From NCBI GenBank assembly GCA_963770375.1, contig CAVYPM010000028.1, positions 1 to 64,000 on the forward strand: 64,000 nt of DNA. Direction: 5' to 3'. Source of the stretch: DASVBE01 sp963770375 (GTDB taxonomy: Bacteria; Actinomycetota; Actinomycetes; Streptosporangiales; Streptosporangiaceae). The notes under the pieces are model-generated. The model saw only the letters and a program-made list of their open reading frames with translations. It did no database searches and was not told the DNA's origin. Shown here piece after piece: positions 10,413 through 18,909 of the stretch (position 1 is the stretch's first letter; each line of letters opens with the position of its first letter). The position numbers were made by a program, and so were the translations under genes.

Positions 10413-11168
10413 CTACCACGGGTGGGTGCCGCCGGTCTCGCTGAGGAACTGGCCGGTGGCGGTGCCGTCGCGGAGGATCTGCTCGGCGATGTTCGCGCCC
10501 CCCTGCGCGGCCGGCAGGTGGCCGGTGTGCCGGTTCAGGTCGGTGGCCACGAACCCGGGGGACAGCGCGTTCACCCGGATGCCGTCGGCGGCCAGGCTGC
10601 GGGCGTAGATCAGGGTGACCGCGTTCAGCGCGGCCTTGGACGAGTTGTAGCCGAGCAGGTTCGCGTACCGGGCCCAGTCGGAGTCGTGGTCGGTGAGCAA
10701 GGCGATCGTGCCCAGGCCGCTGGACACGTTGCCGATGTAGCCGGCCGCCGACCGGCGCAGCAGCGGCAGCATCGTGTTGGTCACGCCGATCACGCCGATC
10801 ACGTTGGTCTCGTAGACCTCGCGGATTGCCTCGACCGGCACGTCGCCGGGCTGGTGCGGCCGGTCCCGGGAGATGCCCGCGTTGTTGATCAGGACGTCCA
10901 GGCGGCCGTAGTCCGCTTCGATCAGCCTGGCCGCGGCGGCGATCGTGGCCGGGTCGGTCACGTCCAGCCGGACGAAGCGGGTGGTGAGACCCTGCGCGGC
11001 CAGCGCGGCCGCGGCCGCCTCGCCGCGGCCCGGGTCCCGGGCGCCGAGCAGCACGGTGTGCCCGGCCCGGGCCAGGACCTCCGCGGTGGCCAGGCCCACG
11101 CCCTTGTTCGCGCCGGTGATCAGGATGATCTTGGTGCCCGTGGTGGTGAGATCGGTGGGAGTGCTCAT
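10413..11168 (-). CDS. short-chain dehydrogenase/reductase
   Basis: A 251-residue classical SDR: cofactor loop TGANKGVG, NNAG motif, and active site Ser with YNSSK (Tyr-x-x-x-Lys). The Rossmann pattern with ARD after the second strand suggests NADP(H). The substrate cannot be inferred. It is divergent from an XRE regulator 113 bases away, an arrangement often seen for MmyB-type regulators controlling an adjacent SDR. Confidence 0.9.
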   Translation of the reverse strand: MSTPTDLTTTGTKIILITGANKGVGLATAEVLARAGHTVLLGARDPGRGEAAAAALAAQGLTTRFVRLDVTDPATIAAAARLIEADYGRLDVLINNAGISRDRPHQPGDVPVEAIREVYETNVIGVIGVTNTMLPLLRRSAAGYIGNVSSGLGTIALLTDHDSDWARYANLLGYNSSKAALNAVTLIYARSLAADGIRVNALSPGFVATDLNRHTGHLPAAQGGANIAEQILRDGTATGQFLSETGGTHPW

Positions 11169-11215
11169 GTCGCCGACGCTGCCACCCGGGCGGCCGCCGG
11201 GGGAGAGACCGCCTG

Positions 11216-11240
11216 AGCCTGGGACCGGCAGGGCCAGGCT
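11216..11240. promoter_or_regulatory. inverted repeat in the SDR/XRE divergent promoter
   Basis: AGCCTGG (11216-11222) is repeated inverted as CCAGGCT (11234-11240) with 11 bases between. It is a candidate operator for the adjacent XRE regulator. This is inference from position and symmetry only. Confidence 0.35.
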
Positions 11241-11281
11241 GAGAGGATGCGGGTCCCGCCGCCGGCGGGCATGCTGGGAAG

Positions 11282-12136
11282 GTGACCAGCGTCGACCGCG
11301 CCGAGCTGGCCGCCTTCCTGCGGCGGCGGCGGGCCGCGGTGTCCCCGGCGGACGCCGGGCTGCCGGCCGGGCCGCGGCGGCGCACCCCGGGTCTGCGCCG
11401 CCAGGAGGTGGCGCAGCTGGCCGGCATGTCGGTGGACTACTACACCCGGCTGGAGCAGGGCCGCGGGCCGCGGCCGTCCCGGCAGATGCTCGGCGCGATC
11501 GGCCGGGCCCTGCGGCTGTCCGGCGACGAGCTGGCCTACCTGCACTACGTGGCCGGCGAGACGCCCGGCCCGCCCTCCGGCCCGGCCCGCGACGTGCGGC
11601 CCGGCATCCTCGCGCTGCTCGGCCGGCTGGACGACACGCCGGCGCTGGTCTGCGACGCCAAGTACGACGTGCTGGCCTGGAACCCGATGGCCGCGGCGCT
11701 GCTGACCGACTTCTCCCGGCTGCCCGCCGCGGAGCGGAACATCGCCTGGCGGTTCTTCACCGACCCGGCCGCACGCGCCCGGCACGACCCGGCCGGGGCC
11801 GTGGTGTTCGCCCGGGCCCTGGCCGCGGACCTGCGGGCGGCCGCGGCCCGTTACCCGGACGACCCCGGCGTGCAGCGGCTGGTCCGGCGGCTGCGCGCGG
11901 CCAGCCCCGAGTTCGCCGGCCTGTGGGACGGGCAGGACCTGCGGGTGACGAGGTCCTCCCGCAAGCGGCTGCGCCACCCGGCGGTCGGCTGGCTGGAGCT
12001 GGACTGCGAGGCGCTGCACGACCCGGACCGCGGCCAGTGGGTGATCCTCTACACCGCCCCGCCGGGCAGCCCGGCCGCCGGGGCCCTGCGCCTCCTGCGC
12101 GTCGTCGGCCTGCAGAACATGACCGCCGGCTGCTGA
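11282..12136 (+). CDS. XRE-family transcriptional regulator with MmyB-like ligand domain
   Basis: A 284-residue protein from a GTG start. Residues 30-85 form the helix-turn-helix (RRQEVAQLAGMSVDYYTRLE, QGRGPRPS), which is the signature of the actinobacterial MmyB group. The C-terminal part (ALVCDAKYDVLAWNPMAAAL, NIAWRFFTDP) matches the PAS-like MmyB ligand-binding domain, which in the studied case binds a fatty acid. Such regulators usually activate or repress the divergent SDR gene, here at 11168. A confident family call; target and ligand are inferred. Confidence 0.88.
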   Translation: MTSVDRAELAAFLRRRRAAVSPADAGLPAGPRRRTPGLRRQEVAQLAGMSVDYYTRLEQGRGPRPSRQMLGAIGRALRLSGDELAYLHYVAGETPGPPSGPARDVRPGILALLGRLDDTPALVCDAKYDVLAWNPMAAALLTDFSRLPAAERNIAWRFFTDPAARARHDPAGAVVFARALAADLRAAAARYPDDPGVQRLVRRLRAASPEFAGLWDGQDLRVTRSSRKRLRHPAVGWLELDCEALHDPDRGQWVILYTAPPGSPAAGALRLLRVVGLQNMTAGC

Positions 12137-12304
12137 GCCGGGACCGGGGCGGATGGGTCAGCAAACGCCGGATAAACGGGCGCAGCCCGAGGTCAGCATG
12201 CGTGGCCGGCGCGGCGCAGGAGTGGTTTCCGGTAGGGGGGTATTTGATGTGCTGACCGGGCCGGCCACCCCTCGCGCCGGGCCGTTGCCGAGGAGGAACG
12301 TGCC

Positions 12305-13399
12305 GTGTTTCGCCCCCGTGCTGTGGCCGCCGTCGCGGCGGCCGCGCTCGCCCTGGCCGGCTGCAAGTCGCTGGGTGTCACCGTCACCAACGAGCACCAC
12401 CATCACAAGGCCAGGCACCACCACGCGGCGAAGCACCACCCTTCGAAGCACCATCCCGCCCGGCACGGGGCCGCGCCGAACCCGCCGGCCGGGGCCACCG
12501 TCGCGGGCGACTTCTACACCGAGCCGCAGGCCGGGTTCTCGGTCGTCTACCAGCTGATCGGCCACGCGAAGAAGACCGTCGACCTGGTCATCTTCGAGCT
12601 GGACGACACCGACGCGGAGCACGCGCTCGGCGACGCCGCGCACCGCGGCGTGCGCGTCCGCGTCGTGCTGGACGAGCGCGAGAAGAACAAGAACAGCGAC
12701 GCGGCCGATTACCTGACAGCGCACGGCGTGAAGGTGGTCTGGTCCTCGGACAAGTACCGGTACACGCACCAGAAGACGCTGGTCGTGGACGGCTCCACCG
12801 CGCTGATCATGTCGGCCAACCTGACCAGCCAGTACTACGCGGACACCAGGGACTTCCTGGTCCGGGACACCAGGGCGGCGGACGTGAGCGCGATCGAGAA
12901 GGTGTTCACCGCCGACTTCGGGCACCGGGACATCGACCCGCCCACCGGCGCCGACCTGCTCTGGTCCCCGACCAACGCCAAGGACCGGATGCTCGCCCTG
13001 ATCAACGGCGCGAAGCACAGCATCCGGGTGTACGACGAGGAGCTGAGCGACTCGACAATCGTCACCGCGCTGGCCGACGCGGCCAAGCGCGGGGTCAGCG
13101 TGCAGGTCTGCGGGGAGAACCAGTACGGCCACTACGACCGGCAGTTCACCGAGCTCACCGACGCCGGGGCGAAGGTCACTTACTTCAGCTCATCGCACGG
13201 CTTCTACATCCACGCCAAGGTGATCGAGGTGGACGAGGGCACGTCCCGGGCCCAGATGTACGTCGGCTCGGAGAACTTCACCACCAACTCGCTGCGCCTC
13301 AACCGGGAACTCGGGCTGATCCTGACCGGCCCGGCCGTGCTCCGCTCGGTGGCCCGCACGTTCGCCGGCGACTTCAGCAAGGCCACGCCGTTCCACTAG
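12305..13399 (+). CDS. phospholipase D-like lipoprotein with His-rich segment
   Basis: A 364-residue protein from GTG 12305, preceded by GAGGAGGA. The signal peptide ends in lipobox LAGC (Cys about residue 20), so it should be membrane-anchored outside the cell. Residues 30-55 are very His-rich (EHHHHKARHHHAAKHH), a possible metal-binding tether. Two HKD motifs follow: HQKTLVVDG and HAKVIEVDEG, the paired catalytic motifs of the phospholipase D superfamily. Members cut phosphodiesters in lipids or nucleic acids; the substrate here is unknown. It stands alone. Confidence 0.88.
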   Translation: MFRPRAVAAVAAAALALAGCKSLGVTVTNEHHHHKARHHHAAKHHPSKHHPARHGAAPNPPAGATVAGDFYTEPQAGFSVVYQLIGHAKKTVDLVIFELDDTDAEHALGDAAHRGVRVRVVLDEREKNKNSDAADYLTAHGVKVVWSSDKYRYTHQKTLVVDGSTALIMSANLTSQYYADTRDFLVRDTRAADVSAIEKVFTADFGHRDIDPPTGADLLWSPTNAKDRMLALINGAKHSIRVYDEELSDSTIVTALADAAKRGVSVQVCGENQYGHYDRQFTELTDAGAKVTYFSSSHGFYIHAKVIEVDEGTSRAQMYVGSENFTTNSLRLNRELGLILTGPAVLRSVARTFAGDFSKATPFH

Positions 13400-13519
13400 C
13401 AAGCAGAGCCATCAGCAAGCAGAGCCACTGGCGGAGGCGGCACCGGGTCTGGCCCATCGTCCAGTTTGCCGGCTCAGTGGGATTGCGGCTACCGGGATAA
13501 CCCTTAGAAGGCGGCGGGA

Positions 13520-13541
13520 AACCCCTGATGCGCCAGGGGTT
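13520..13541 (+). terminator. hairpin downstream of the PLD gene
   Basis: AACCCCTG (13520-13527) pairs perfectly with CAGGGGTT (13534-13541) around a 6-base loop. There is no T-run. It lies 120 bases after the PLD-like gene and could end its transcript, or be part of a small RNA. Confidence 0.4.
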
Positions 13542-13832
13542 CCGGCCCGCAACCATGAATGTGTTCGCTCACAGTGTTGCGCGCCCGGGGGGACGCGCAA
13601 CCCAGGGAACAGGAGATCAGCACAGCTGCCCGCTCATCTGGTTCCGCGCATCCGCTGCAGAACGCCCGAGCCCGAGGAGGGGCGAGCTCGGCCGTTCTTC
13701 CGGGGATCGCGGCCGGACGGGCCCGCAGCGCCTCCTGTGTGAGGCAGGCAGGGCCCCGGTACCGGTGGGAGTGGCCGGGCCGGGGACCGCTGCCCCGGGG
13801 AAGAGCCGCTGGACGGCGCCCCGCCCTGGTCG
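13542..13832. other. gene-free spacer with a second hairpin
   Basis: Together with 13400-13519 this makes about 430 bases without a convincing gene. A further perfect 8-bp stem, GTTGCGCG (13576-13583) with CGCGCAAC (13594-13601), sits 35 bases after the first hairpin. Just after the PLD stop the 14-mer AGCAAGCAGAGCCA is present twice. No RNA family is recognised. Confidence 0.4.
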
Positions 13833-14171
13833 TTAATCAGCGATCAAGGGTTCCCGATTGAGGCGCGCCGTGTCCTGGCCGGACTCGGGCCAGGGGCAGT
13901 CGGTCACCTGACGGGCGCGGACGGTGCAGGGCCGGACGCCGAAGTACCCGGCCCCGGCGAATACGCTGAACCGGGCCGGGCTGCGCTGCAGGCACCACGG
14001 CACGAGTGGCGGGCCGAGCGAAACGGACGTCAGCGAATTAATGGTCATACCGGCCGGGCTGCCGTCCGGGGGAATGGCGGTGACTATCCCGGCGCCGGTG
14101 GCGTACTGGCCAAAAATTGCGCGCAGTGGATCGATACCGCTGCTCGCCAGGCTGGCCTGGGAAATAGTCAT
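13833..14171 (-). pseudogene. flavin reductase-like domain protein, truncated
   Basis: From ATG 14171 (behind GGAGG) the first 75 residues match the N-terminal half of the flavin reductase / FMN-binding split-barrel family (DPLRAIFGQYATGAGIVTAI, MTINSLTSVSLGPPLVPWCL). After AGYFGV the match ends and about 35 unrelated residues run to a stop. Family members are near 160 residues; this one is 112. The good ribosome binding site suggests a once-working gene that lost its 3' half. Confidence 0.65.
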
Positions 14172-14306
14172 CTCCGGACCTCCGATCGGAACCCCAGTTG
14201 CTGTACTTGCGCGGGGAGAGAGCGGCTGGCCAGGCAGGAAAATACATCGCGCCAAAAATAACCGGGACAGCAGGCGGCGCCGGGATAAAGTCCGACGGGA
14301 GGGGCA

Positions 14307-15056
14307 ATGGTGCTGATATCCGCGCACATGGGCGGGGGAGAGGCGGCCAGGCCCGGCAGTTATGAGGCATATCAGCACGCGCTTTCCAGCGGCGCCGAAT
14401 ATGCGGAACTGGATATCAGGAAGACCCGGGACAACGTGCTGGTGTGCTACCACGACGAGCACGCAGGCCGGGGCGGGCCGCCGGTGGCCGCGCTGTCCTG
14501 GGCGGAGCTGTGCGAGCGGGCCGGGTATCAGGTGCCGGGTGTCGCGGAGGTCATGCGGCTGCTCGGCGGGAAGCTGCTCGGCCACCTGGACCTGAAGGAG
14601 ACCGGCTACGAGAAGGAGGTCATCGAGCTGGCCCTGGCGAGCTTCGGGCCCGGCCAGTTCGTGGCCACCACGCTGGAGGACGTCTCGGTGGCGGCGATCA
14701 AGCAGGCCTACCCGGACGTGCCCGCCGCGCTGTCGCTGGGCCGCGAGACGCCGGGGTGGCCGGCGCACCGGTGGGCCGCGGTGCGGGCCAGCGAGGTGTG
14801 GCCGCTGCGCCGGATCCGGGCCTGCGGCGCGGACTGGATCGCGGCGCACCACCAGCTGGCCCGGGCCGGGGTGGCCGCGGCGTGCCGCCGGCACGGCATC
14901 GGGGTCATGGTCTGGACCGTCGACGGCGACGGGCTGATCGACCAGTTCCTGGCCAGCCGGACGGTGGACGTGCTGATCACCAACCGGCCGGTGTACGCCG
15001 CTTCGCGGCGGGCGCAGCGGACGGCGGGGGCCTACCAGCCCTCAGCGGGCACGTAG
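14307..15056 (+). CDS. glycerophosphodiester phosphodiesterase family protein
   Basis: A 249-residue cytoplasmic protein, with a GGGAGGGG binding site before ATG 14307. It has the GDPD layout: AHMGGGEAARPGSYEAYQHA at the N-terminus (usual AHRG...PENT is altered), ELDIRKT with the metal-binding Glu/Asp, CYHDE with the catalytic His, and the C-terminal MVWTVDGDGLID and VLITNRP. These enzymes hydrolyse glycerophosphodiesters to glycerol-3-phosphate and an alcohol. The R-to-M change after the first His (AHRG to AHMG) is unusual. Confidence 0.85.
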   Translation: MVLISAHMGGGEAARPGSYEAYQHALSSGAEYAELDIRKTRDNVLVCYHDEHAGRGGPPVAALSWAELCERAGYQVPGVAEVMRLLGGKLLGHLDLKETGYEKEVIELALASFGPGQFVATTLEDVSVAAIKQAYPDVPAALSLGRETPGWPAHRWAAVRASEVWPLRRIRACGADWIAAHHQLARAGVAAACRRHGIGVMVWTVDGDGLIDQFLASRTVDVLITNRPVYAASRRAQRTAGAYQPSAGT

Positions 15057-15221
15057 GGGCACGCACACCGGGACGGGCCGGCCACGGGGGTGATGAGCCC
15101 GGGCTGAGGGCCGGGGGTTATTGCACCTAGGATGTTGAATGCTGGCGGCGGGAGCCACCCTGAGCGTGACTCCGGCGGCCACGAGGGGGGCCGGTTCGGC
15201 CGCACAGGAGACACGGTCACG

Positions 15222-15698
15222 ATGGCGCAGCGTATCAAGGCTGGCGACAAGGCTCCCGACTTCACCCTCCCGTCCCAGTCGGGCGAACCCGTCCGGCTGC
15301 ACGACCGGCTCGGGGAACGGGTTGTCGTCCTGTACTTCTACCCCAAGGACAACACCCCCGGCTGCACCGCCGAGGCGTGCGCGTTCCGCGACAGCCACGA
15401 GGTCTTCACCGACGCCGGCGCCGAGGTGATCGGGATCAGCTCGGACTCGGTGGCCAGGCACACCGCGTTCGCGGACCGGCACCAGCTGCCGTTCACCCTG
15501 CTCAGCGATCAGGGCGGGCAGGTACGCAAGCTCTACGGGGTCCAGCCCGTGCTGGGGCTGCTGCCCGGCCGGGTGACCTACGTCATCGACCGCGCGGGCG
15601 TCGTCCGGCACGTGTTCAGCTCGATGACGAACATCGACCAGCACATCGGCGACGCGCTGCGGGTGGTCCAGGAGCTGCAGTCCGGGCAGCCGGCCTGA
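15222..15698 (+). CDS. bcp: thioredoxin-dependent peroxiredoxin, BCP/PrxQ type
   Basis: A 158-residue protein. The active site PKDNTPGCTAEACAFRDSHE holds the peroxidatic Cys and, five residues on, the resolving Cys of PrxQ enzymes. Further family marks are GDKAPDFTLPSQSGE and GISSDSV. It reduces hydrogen and alkyl peroxides using thioredoxin. ATG 15222 was chosen because it gives the family start MAQRIKAGDKAPDF and has CAGGAG upstream; longer starts would add an unrelated leader. Confidence 0.93.
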   Translation: MAQRIKAGDKAPDFTLPSQSGEPVRLHDRLGERVVVLYFYPKDNTPGCTAEACAFRDSHEVFTDAGAEVIGISSDSVARHTAFADRHQLPFTLLSDQGGQVRKLYGVQPVLGLLPGRVTYVIDRAGVVRHVFSSMTNIDQHIGDALRVVQELQSGQPA

Positions 15699-15741
15699 CT
15701 CGCGGGCTGGCGGCCGGCGCCCGCCGGGCCGCCCGGCCGGG

Positions 15742-16236
15742 TCAGGCGTCCACGGGGATGATCCGGGCGCTGATCAGGTGGCCGTCGCCGATGTGCAGCA
15801 GGCCGATGGTCGGGTGCGGCTGGCGGCGGCGGTCGGTGGGTGATCCGGGGTTGAAGATGCGGATGCCCTCGGCGGACTGGTCCAGCGGGATATGGGAGTG
15901 GCCGAACACGACGAGCTGGGCGGCGGGAAAGCGCCTGCGCAGCCGTGCGGGCCGGCCCTTGGCCGGGCCGCTGTCGTGGATCATCGCGACCGCGAGCCCG
16001 GCGAGGTCCAGTTCCAGGGTGTCCGGTGCGCCCCAGGCGGCGACGTCCGGGCCGTCGTTGTTGCCGCGGACCGCGCGCACCGGGGCGTAGCCGGAGAGCT
16101 CGTCCAGCACGCTGGCCGTGCAGACGTCCCCGGCGTGCAGGATCAGGTCCGCGGCGTGCAGGTACGGGGCGACCGGCGGCGGGCAGTGCTTCCACCGCCG
16201 CGGCGCGTGCGTGTCGGCCAGGACCGCGACCTTCAC
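15742..16236 (-). CDS. metallophosphoesterase, YfcE/MJ0936 type
   Basis: About 164 residues from GTG 16236. All metal-binding motifs are present: ADTHAP (Asp, His), HAGDVC, RGNND and FGHSHI. Small enzymes of this family are broad phosphodiesterases that use Mn or Ni. The upstream in-frame ATG at 16311 would add 25 residues of Gly/Ala/Pro-rich text not seen in relatives, so the GTG is preferred. Confidence 0.88.
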   Translation of the reverse strand: MKVAVLADTHAPRRWKHCPPPVAPYLHAADLILHAGDVCTASVLDELSGYAPVRAVRGNNDGPDVAAWGAPDTLELDLAGLAVAMIHDSGPAKGRPARLRRRFPAAQLVVFGHSHIPLDQSAEGIRIFNPGSPTDRRRQPHPTIGLLHIGDGHLISARIIPVDA

Positions 16237-16357
16237 CCGGGCCCGTCCGTGGCCAGCAGCCGGTCCCGCAGCCGGGCCGGGTCCTGTTCGCGCATGCCAG
16301 GAGGATGCCACGGCCCGCGATGCGCGGGCGCAGCTCCCGTGCCCTGGGCGACCGTGC

Positions 16358-17044
16358 TTACGCGCCGGGCCCGTAGCGGGAGGCGACGTCCTGGGAGCTG
16401 GCCCACCGGCTGTAGGTCGGTGACTGCGGCCAGCCGTCGGGTACGTCCTGCCACTCCTCCTGGCGCCCGTAGGGAAGCAGGTCGATCAGCGCGAAGCTGT
16501 GGCTGAGCTGCTCGGTGCCCCGGCCGCTGGTGTGCCACGTGCGGTACACGGTGTCACCGTCGCGCAGGAACACGTTGACCGCGAACCCGCCGCCGGGCGG
16601 TGCGCCGACGTCGGCGCCGAACGGGCTGCTGGCGGTGGAGTACCAGGTCATCTTGTTCCCGACCCGGCGCTTGTAGGCCAGCGCCTCCTCGATCGGGCCC
16701 TGGGTCACGATGACGAACCGGGCGTCCCAGGCGTCGAGGAACTCCAGCCGGGTGAACTGCGAGGTGTAGCCGGTGCAGCCGCCGCACTGCCACTCCTCGT
16801 CCGGGAACCACATGTGGTTGTAGACGATCAGCTGCGATTTGCCGCGGAAGATATCGGCCAGCCGGACCGGGCCGTCCTCGCCCTCCAGCGTGTAGTCCGG
16901 CATCTTGACCATCGGCAGCCGCCGGCGCTGCGCGGCGATCGCGTCCAGCTCGCGGGTCGCGGCCTTCTCCCGGGTCCGCAGCGCATCCAGCTCACGCTGC
17001 CACGTTCCGGCGTCGACGACGGGCGGTAGCGCGGAAGCAGTCAT
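16358..17044 (-). CDS. DUF899 family thioredoxin-like protein
   Basis: A 228-residue protein. It carries the DUF899 marks: an N-terminal helix with KAATRELDAIAAQRRRLP, YTLEGEDGPVRLADIF, and EEWQCGGCTGYTSQF, where CGGC takes the position of the CxxC of thioredoxin folds. The family is common in actinobacteria and its biochemical role is not established. It is divergent from the L,D-transpeptidase gene. Confidence 0.88.
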   Translation of the reverse strand: MTASALPPVVDAGTWQRELDALRTREKAATRELDAIAAQRRRLPMVKMPDYTLEGEDGPVRLADIFRGKSQLIVYNHMWFPDEEWQCGGCTGYTSQFTRLEFLDAWDARFVIVTQGPIEEALAYKRRVGNKMTWYSTASSPFGADVGAPPGGGFAVNVFLRDGDTVYRTWHTSGRGTEQLSHSFALIDLLPYGRQEEWQDVPDGWPQSPTYSRWASSQDVASRYGPGA

Positions 17045-17279
17045 CGGAACTCCTCACTCCTGACGTTCACGGCCTGCAGATACCGACCCGGGCAGCGCCG
17101 CAAACTCATCGGTGCCGCCCGGGCCGGCTCAGCCGGGCAGGAATGGCCGTCGCAAGCTGGGCGGGTTTCAGGGCAACGCAGCTGGGCAGTGCGCTCGTCG
17201 GTAGGGGTAGGGAAGCAACCGCGACGAGCTGGGCCGGCGGTGCATCATGCCGCCGGAAACCAGCCGGAAGGGAACCTCC

Positions 17280-18005
17280 ATGCCCGCCAGGCCCTCCGGC
17301 CGGCATCAGAACGCGGCTGCCCGTCGCGGCCGCGGTCGCGCCCTGACCTGGGTCACCGCCCTGGCGGTCCCCGGCTTAGGAGTCATCGCGGCGACCTGCT
17401 GGCTCCTGGCCTCCGCCGGGACCGGGACCCCGTCGGCGGCACGAATCGCGCTGGCGCGCACCATGGTGCCGACGCCCGCGGCGTGGGCGGGCACCGTGCT
17501 GACGGGCACCATAGTGCCAGCGCACACCGCAGCGCCGCCCACCTGGCCCGTCCCCGGCAGCAGCACCGCCGCCCGCCGGCTGGTGCCCAGCCCGGCCCCG
17601 GCCCTGTGGTCACCAGAACGGGGCGGCAGCGATCTGATGCTGAGCTCCCAGGCCCGCCAGTCGTGCCCGCCCGCCGCGCTGGCCTGCGCCGACCTGCGGG
17701 ACCACCTCACCTGGCTGCAGTCACGCGGCCAGATCACCTACGGCCCGGTGCGCATGGAGCCGGGCGGGCCCGCCGACCCCACGCCGCGCGGCATCTTCCA
17801 CGTGGCGTGGAAGGCCGGGCCGCATTACGTCAGCACCAGCTTCGGGATCCCCATCCCGTACGCCGTGTTCTTCGCTCCCGGCGGGATCGCGTTCCACGCG
17901 GGCAGCCTCACCACGTCCTCGCACGGCTGTGTCCATCTCAGCCTGCCCAGCGCCCGCTACTACCATGATCATCTGCCCGAAGGGGCCGAGGTAGCTGTGT
18001 TCTGA
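17280..18005 (+). CDS. L,D-transpeptidase (YkuD domain), membrane-anchored
   Basis: A 241-residue protein. One N-terminal membrane segment (WVTALAVPGLGVIAATCWLL) is followed by a Pro/Ala/Thr-rich spacer and a C-terminal YkuD domain. The catalytic strip FHAGSLTTSSHGCVHLSLPS contains the conserved His and the SHGC nucleophile. Such enzymes make 3-3 cross-links in peptidoglycan or attach proteins. ATG 17280 has GGAAGGGA upstream; an in-frame ATG at 17247 is possible. Confidence 0.9.
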   Translation: MPARPSGRHQNAAARRGRGRALTWVTALAVPGLGVIAATCWLLASAGTGTPSAARIALARTMVPTPAAWAGTVLTGTIVPAHTAAPPTWPVPGSSTAARRLVPSPAPALWSPERGGSDLMLSSQARQSCPPAALACADLRDHLTWLQSRGQITYGPVRMEPGGPADPTPRGIFHVAWKAGPHYVSTSFGIPIPYAVFFAPGGIAFHAGSLTTSSHGCVHLSLPSARYYHDHLPEGAEVAVF

Positions 18006-18098
18006 AGCGGGCGAGCTGGCTCCTGCGGCCGGGGGCGGAATCTTTCAGCCCCCCGGTTAACGGCCGGGCGCTCTGCCTGCTGAGCTGCGCCGGACCGG

Positions 18099-18175
18099 TG
18101 GTAGCGACGGCAGGACTCGAACCTGCGTACCTCCCGTTATGAGCGGGATGCTTGGACCATCTCAGCTACGTCGCC
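18099..18175 (-). tRNA. tRNA-Met (CAT), elongator type
   Basis: Complete cloverleaf on the minus strand. The acceptor starts GGCGACG, the anticodon stem TCCCG/CGGGA frames loop CTCATAA, and the T arm is GCAGGTTCGAGTCCTGC. Discriminator A and a genomic CCA are present (18099-18101). The stem lacks the three G:C pairs of the initiator, so it is elongator Met, or less likely tRNA-Ile2. Confidence 0.9.
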
Positions 18176-18343
18176 GTGGGGCCGGCCAGGGCGTACTGGC
18201 GGGCGGCCCGCCCCCGCCCGGGAGGGGACGGGCCAGAGCCTCTCCTCGGTGCTGAGCCGAGCAAGCCGTCGTTACGAAGGACGGCCGGACACCGGTCCGA
18301 GAGGCGTGTGCCGCCAGGGCCAGAAAGAGTGCAAAAAACAGCC

Positions 18344-18636
18344 CAGCGGCTGCTGGTGACGAACCGGGAGACGGACGAGTCCTACCTGCGTGGCAAGGGG
18401 TCCCCCCGTACGACGAGGCCGTTGAGGCCACGCTGACCGCCGACGGCGACCAGACCATCCTGGTCATCGAGGTCAGGGGCATGCCCCTGGACAAGATCGC
18501 CTTCTACGGGACCGGCTGGCAGATCCACGCCGAAGATCTCGCCGCCTACCTCGCCGGGCGTGCGCCCGGCGGGCCCGGGGCGCGGTGGGCCGAGCTCGTC
18601 CCGGCGTATCAGGACCTGGCGGCCAGCCTCGGCTAG
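18344..18636 (+). pseudogene. SRPBCC/AHSA1-domain protein, C-terminal remnant
   Basis: RLLVTNRETDESYLRGKG is read in one frame. A slip near 18401-18410 moves to a second frame that reads PPYDEAVEATLTADGDQTIL, then RGMPLDKIAFYG and LVPAYQDLAASLG to a stop at 18636. This is the C-terminal half of the actinobacterial SRPBCC (activator of Hsp90 ATPase-like) family. The N-terminal half is missing and the frame is broken. It lies between two tRNA genes, a common site for gene gain and loss. Confidence 0.7.
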
Positions 18637-18672
18637 TACGGCAGCCTCTCGTCGCTGGACCAGCGGAACGGG

Positions 18673-18745
18673 TGCGCCGCCAGGGATTCGAACCCCGAAC
18701 CTGCCGGTTAAGAGCCGGCTGCTCTAGCCGTTGAGCTAGCGGCGC
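18673..18745 (-). tRNA. tRNA-Lys (CTT)
   Basis: A 73-nucleotide cloverleaf on the minus strand. Acceptor GCGCCGC/GCGGCGC, anticodon stem GCCGG/CCGGC around loop CTCTTAA (anticodon CTT), T arm with GGTTCGAATCC-type loop, discriminator A. CCA is not encoded. Confidence 0.92.
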
Positions 18746-18761
18746 GTGCTGCCAGGGCAGC

Positions 18762-18835
18762 TGGTCGGGGTGGGGAGAATCGAACTCCCGCCGCCTGGCC
18801 CCAAACCAGGCACGCTTCCACTACGCGACACCCCG
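18762..18835 (-). tRNA. tRNA-Pro (TGG)
   Basis: Minus-strand cloverleaf with acceptor CGGGGTG/CACCCCG, anticodon stem CCTGG/CCAGG around loop TTTGGGG (anticodon TGG), a standard T arm, discriminator A and encoded CCA (18762-18764). The sequence matches typical actinobacterial tRNA-Pro(TGG). Confidence 0.93.
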
Positions 18836-18838
18836 GAG

Positions 18839-18909
18839 TGGAGACGGCGGGAATCGAACCCGCTACGGCGGCGCTTGCAGGGCGCGCCCGCTCCTTAGCT
18901 GTCATCCCC
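18839..18909 (-). tRNA. tRNA-Ala-like (TGC), short D arm
   Basis: Starts 3 bases beyond the Pro tRNA. The acceptor GGGGATG/CGTCTCC pairs fully and its third pair is G:U, the G3:U70 identity mark of alanine tRNAs. Loop CCTGCAA gives anticodon TGC between GCGC stems. The T arm (GCGGGTTCGATTCCCGC) is good and the discriminator is A. The D arm is several bases too short (71 nt in total), so this may be a degenerate copy. tRNA-Cys is a weaker alternative reading. Confidence 0.6.

Noticed and set aside
13924..14316. 130-residue + strand frame
   Set aside because: Antisense to the flavin reductase remnant, no protein-like features.
16234..16294. 20-codon minus-strand frame overlapping the metallophosphoesterase GTG
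   Set aside because: No ribosome binding site and no reason to expect a leader peptide; overlap can be chance.
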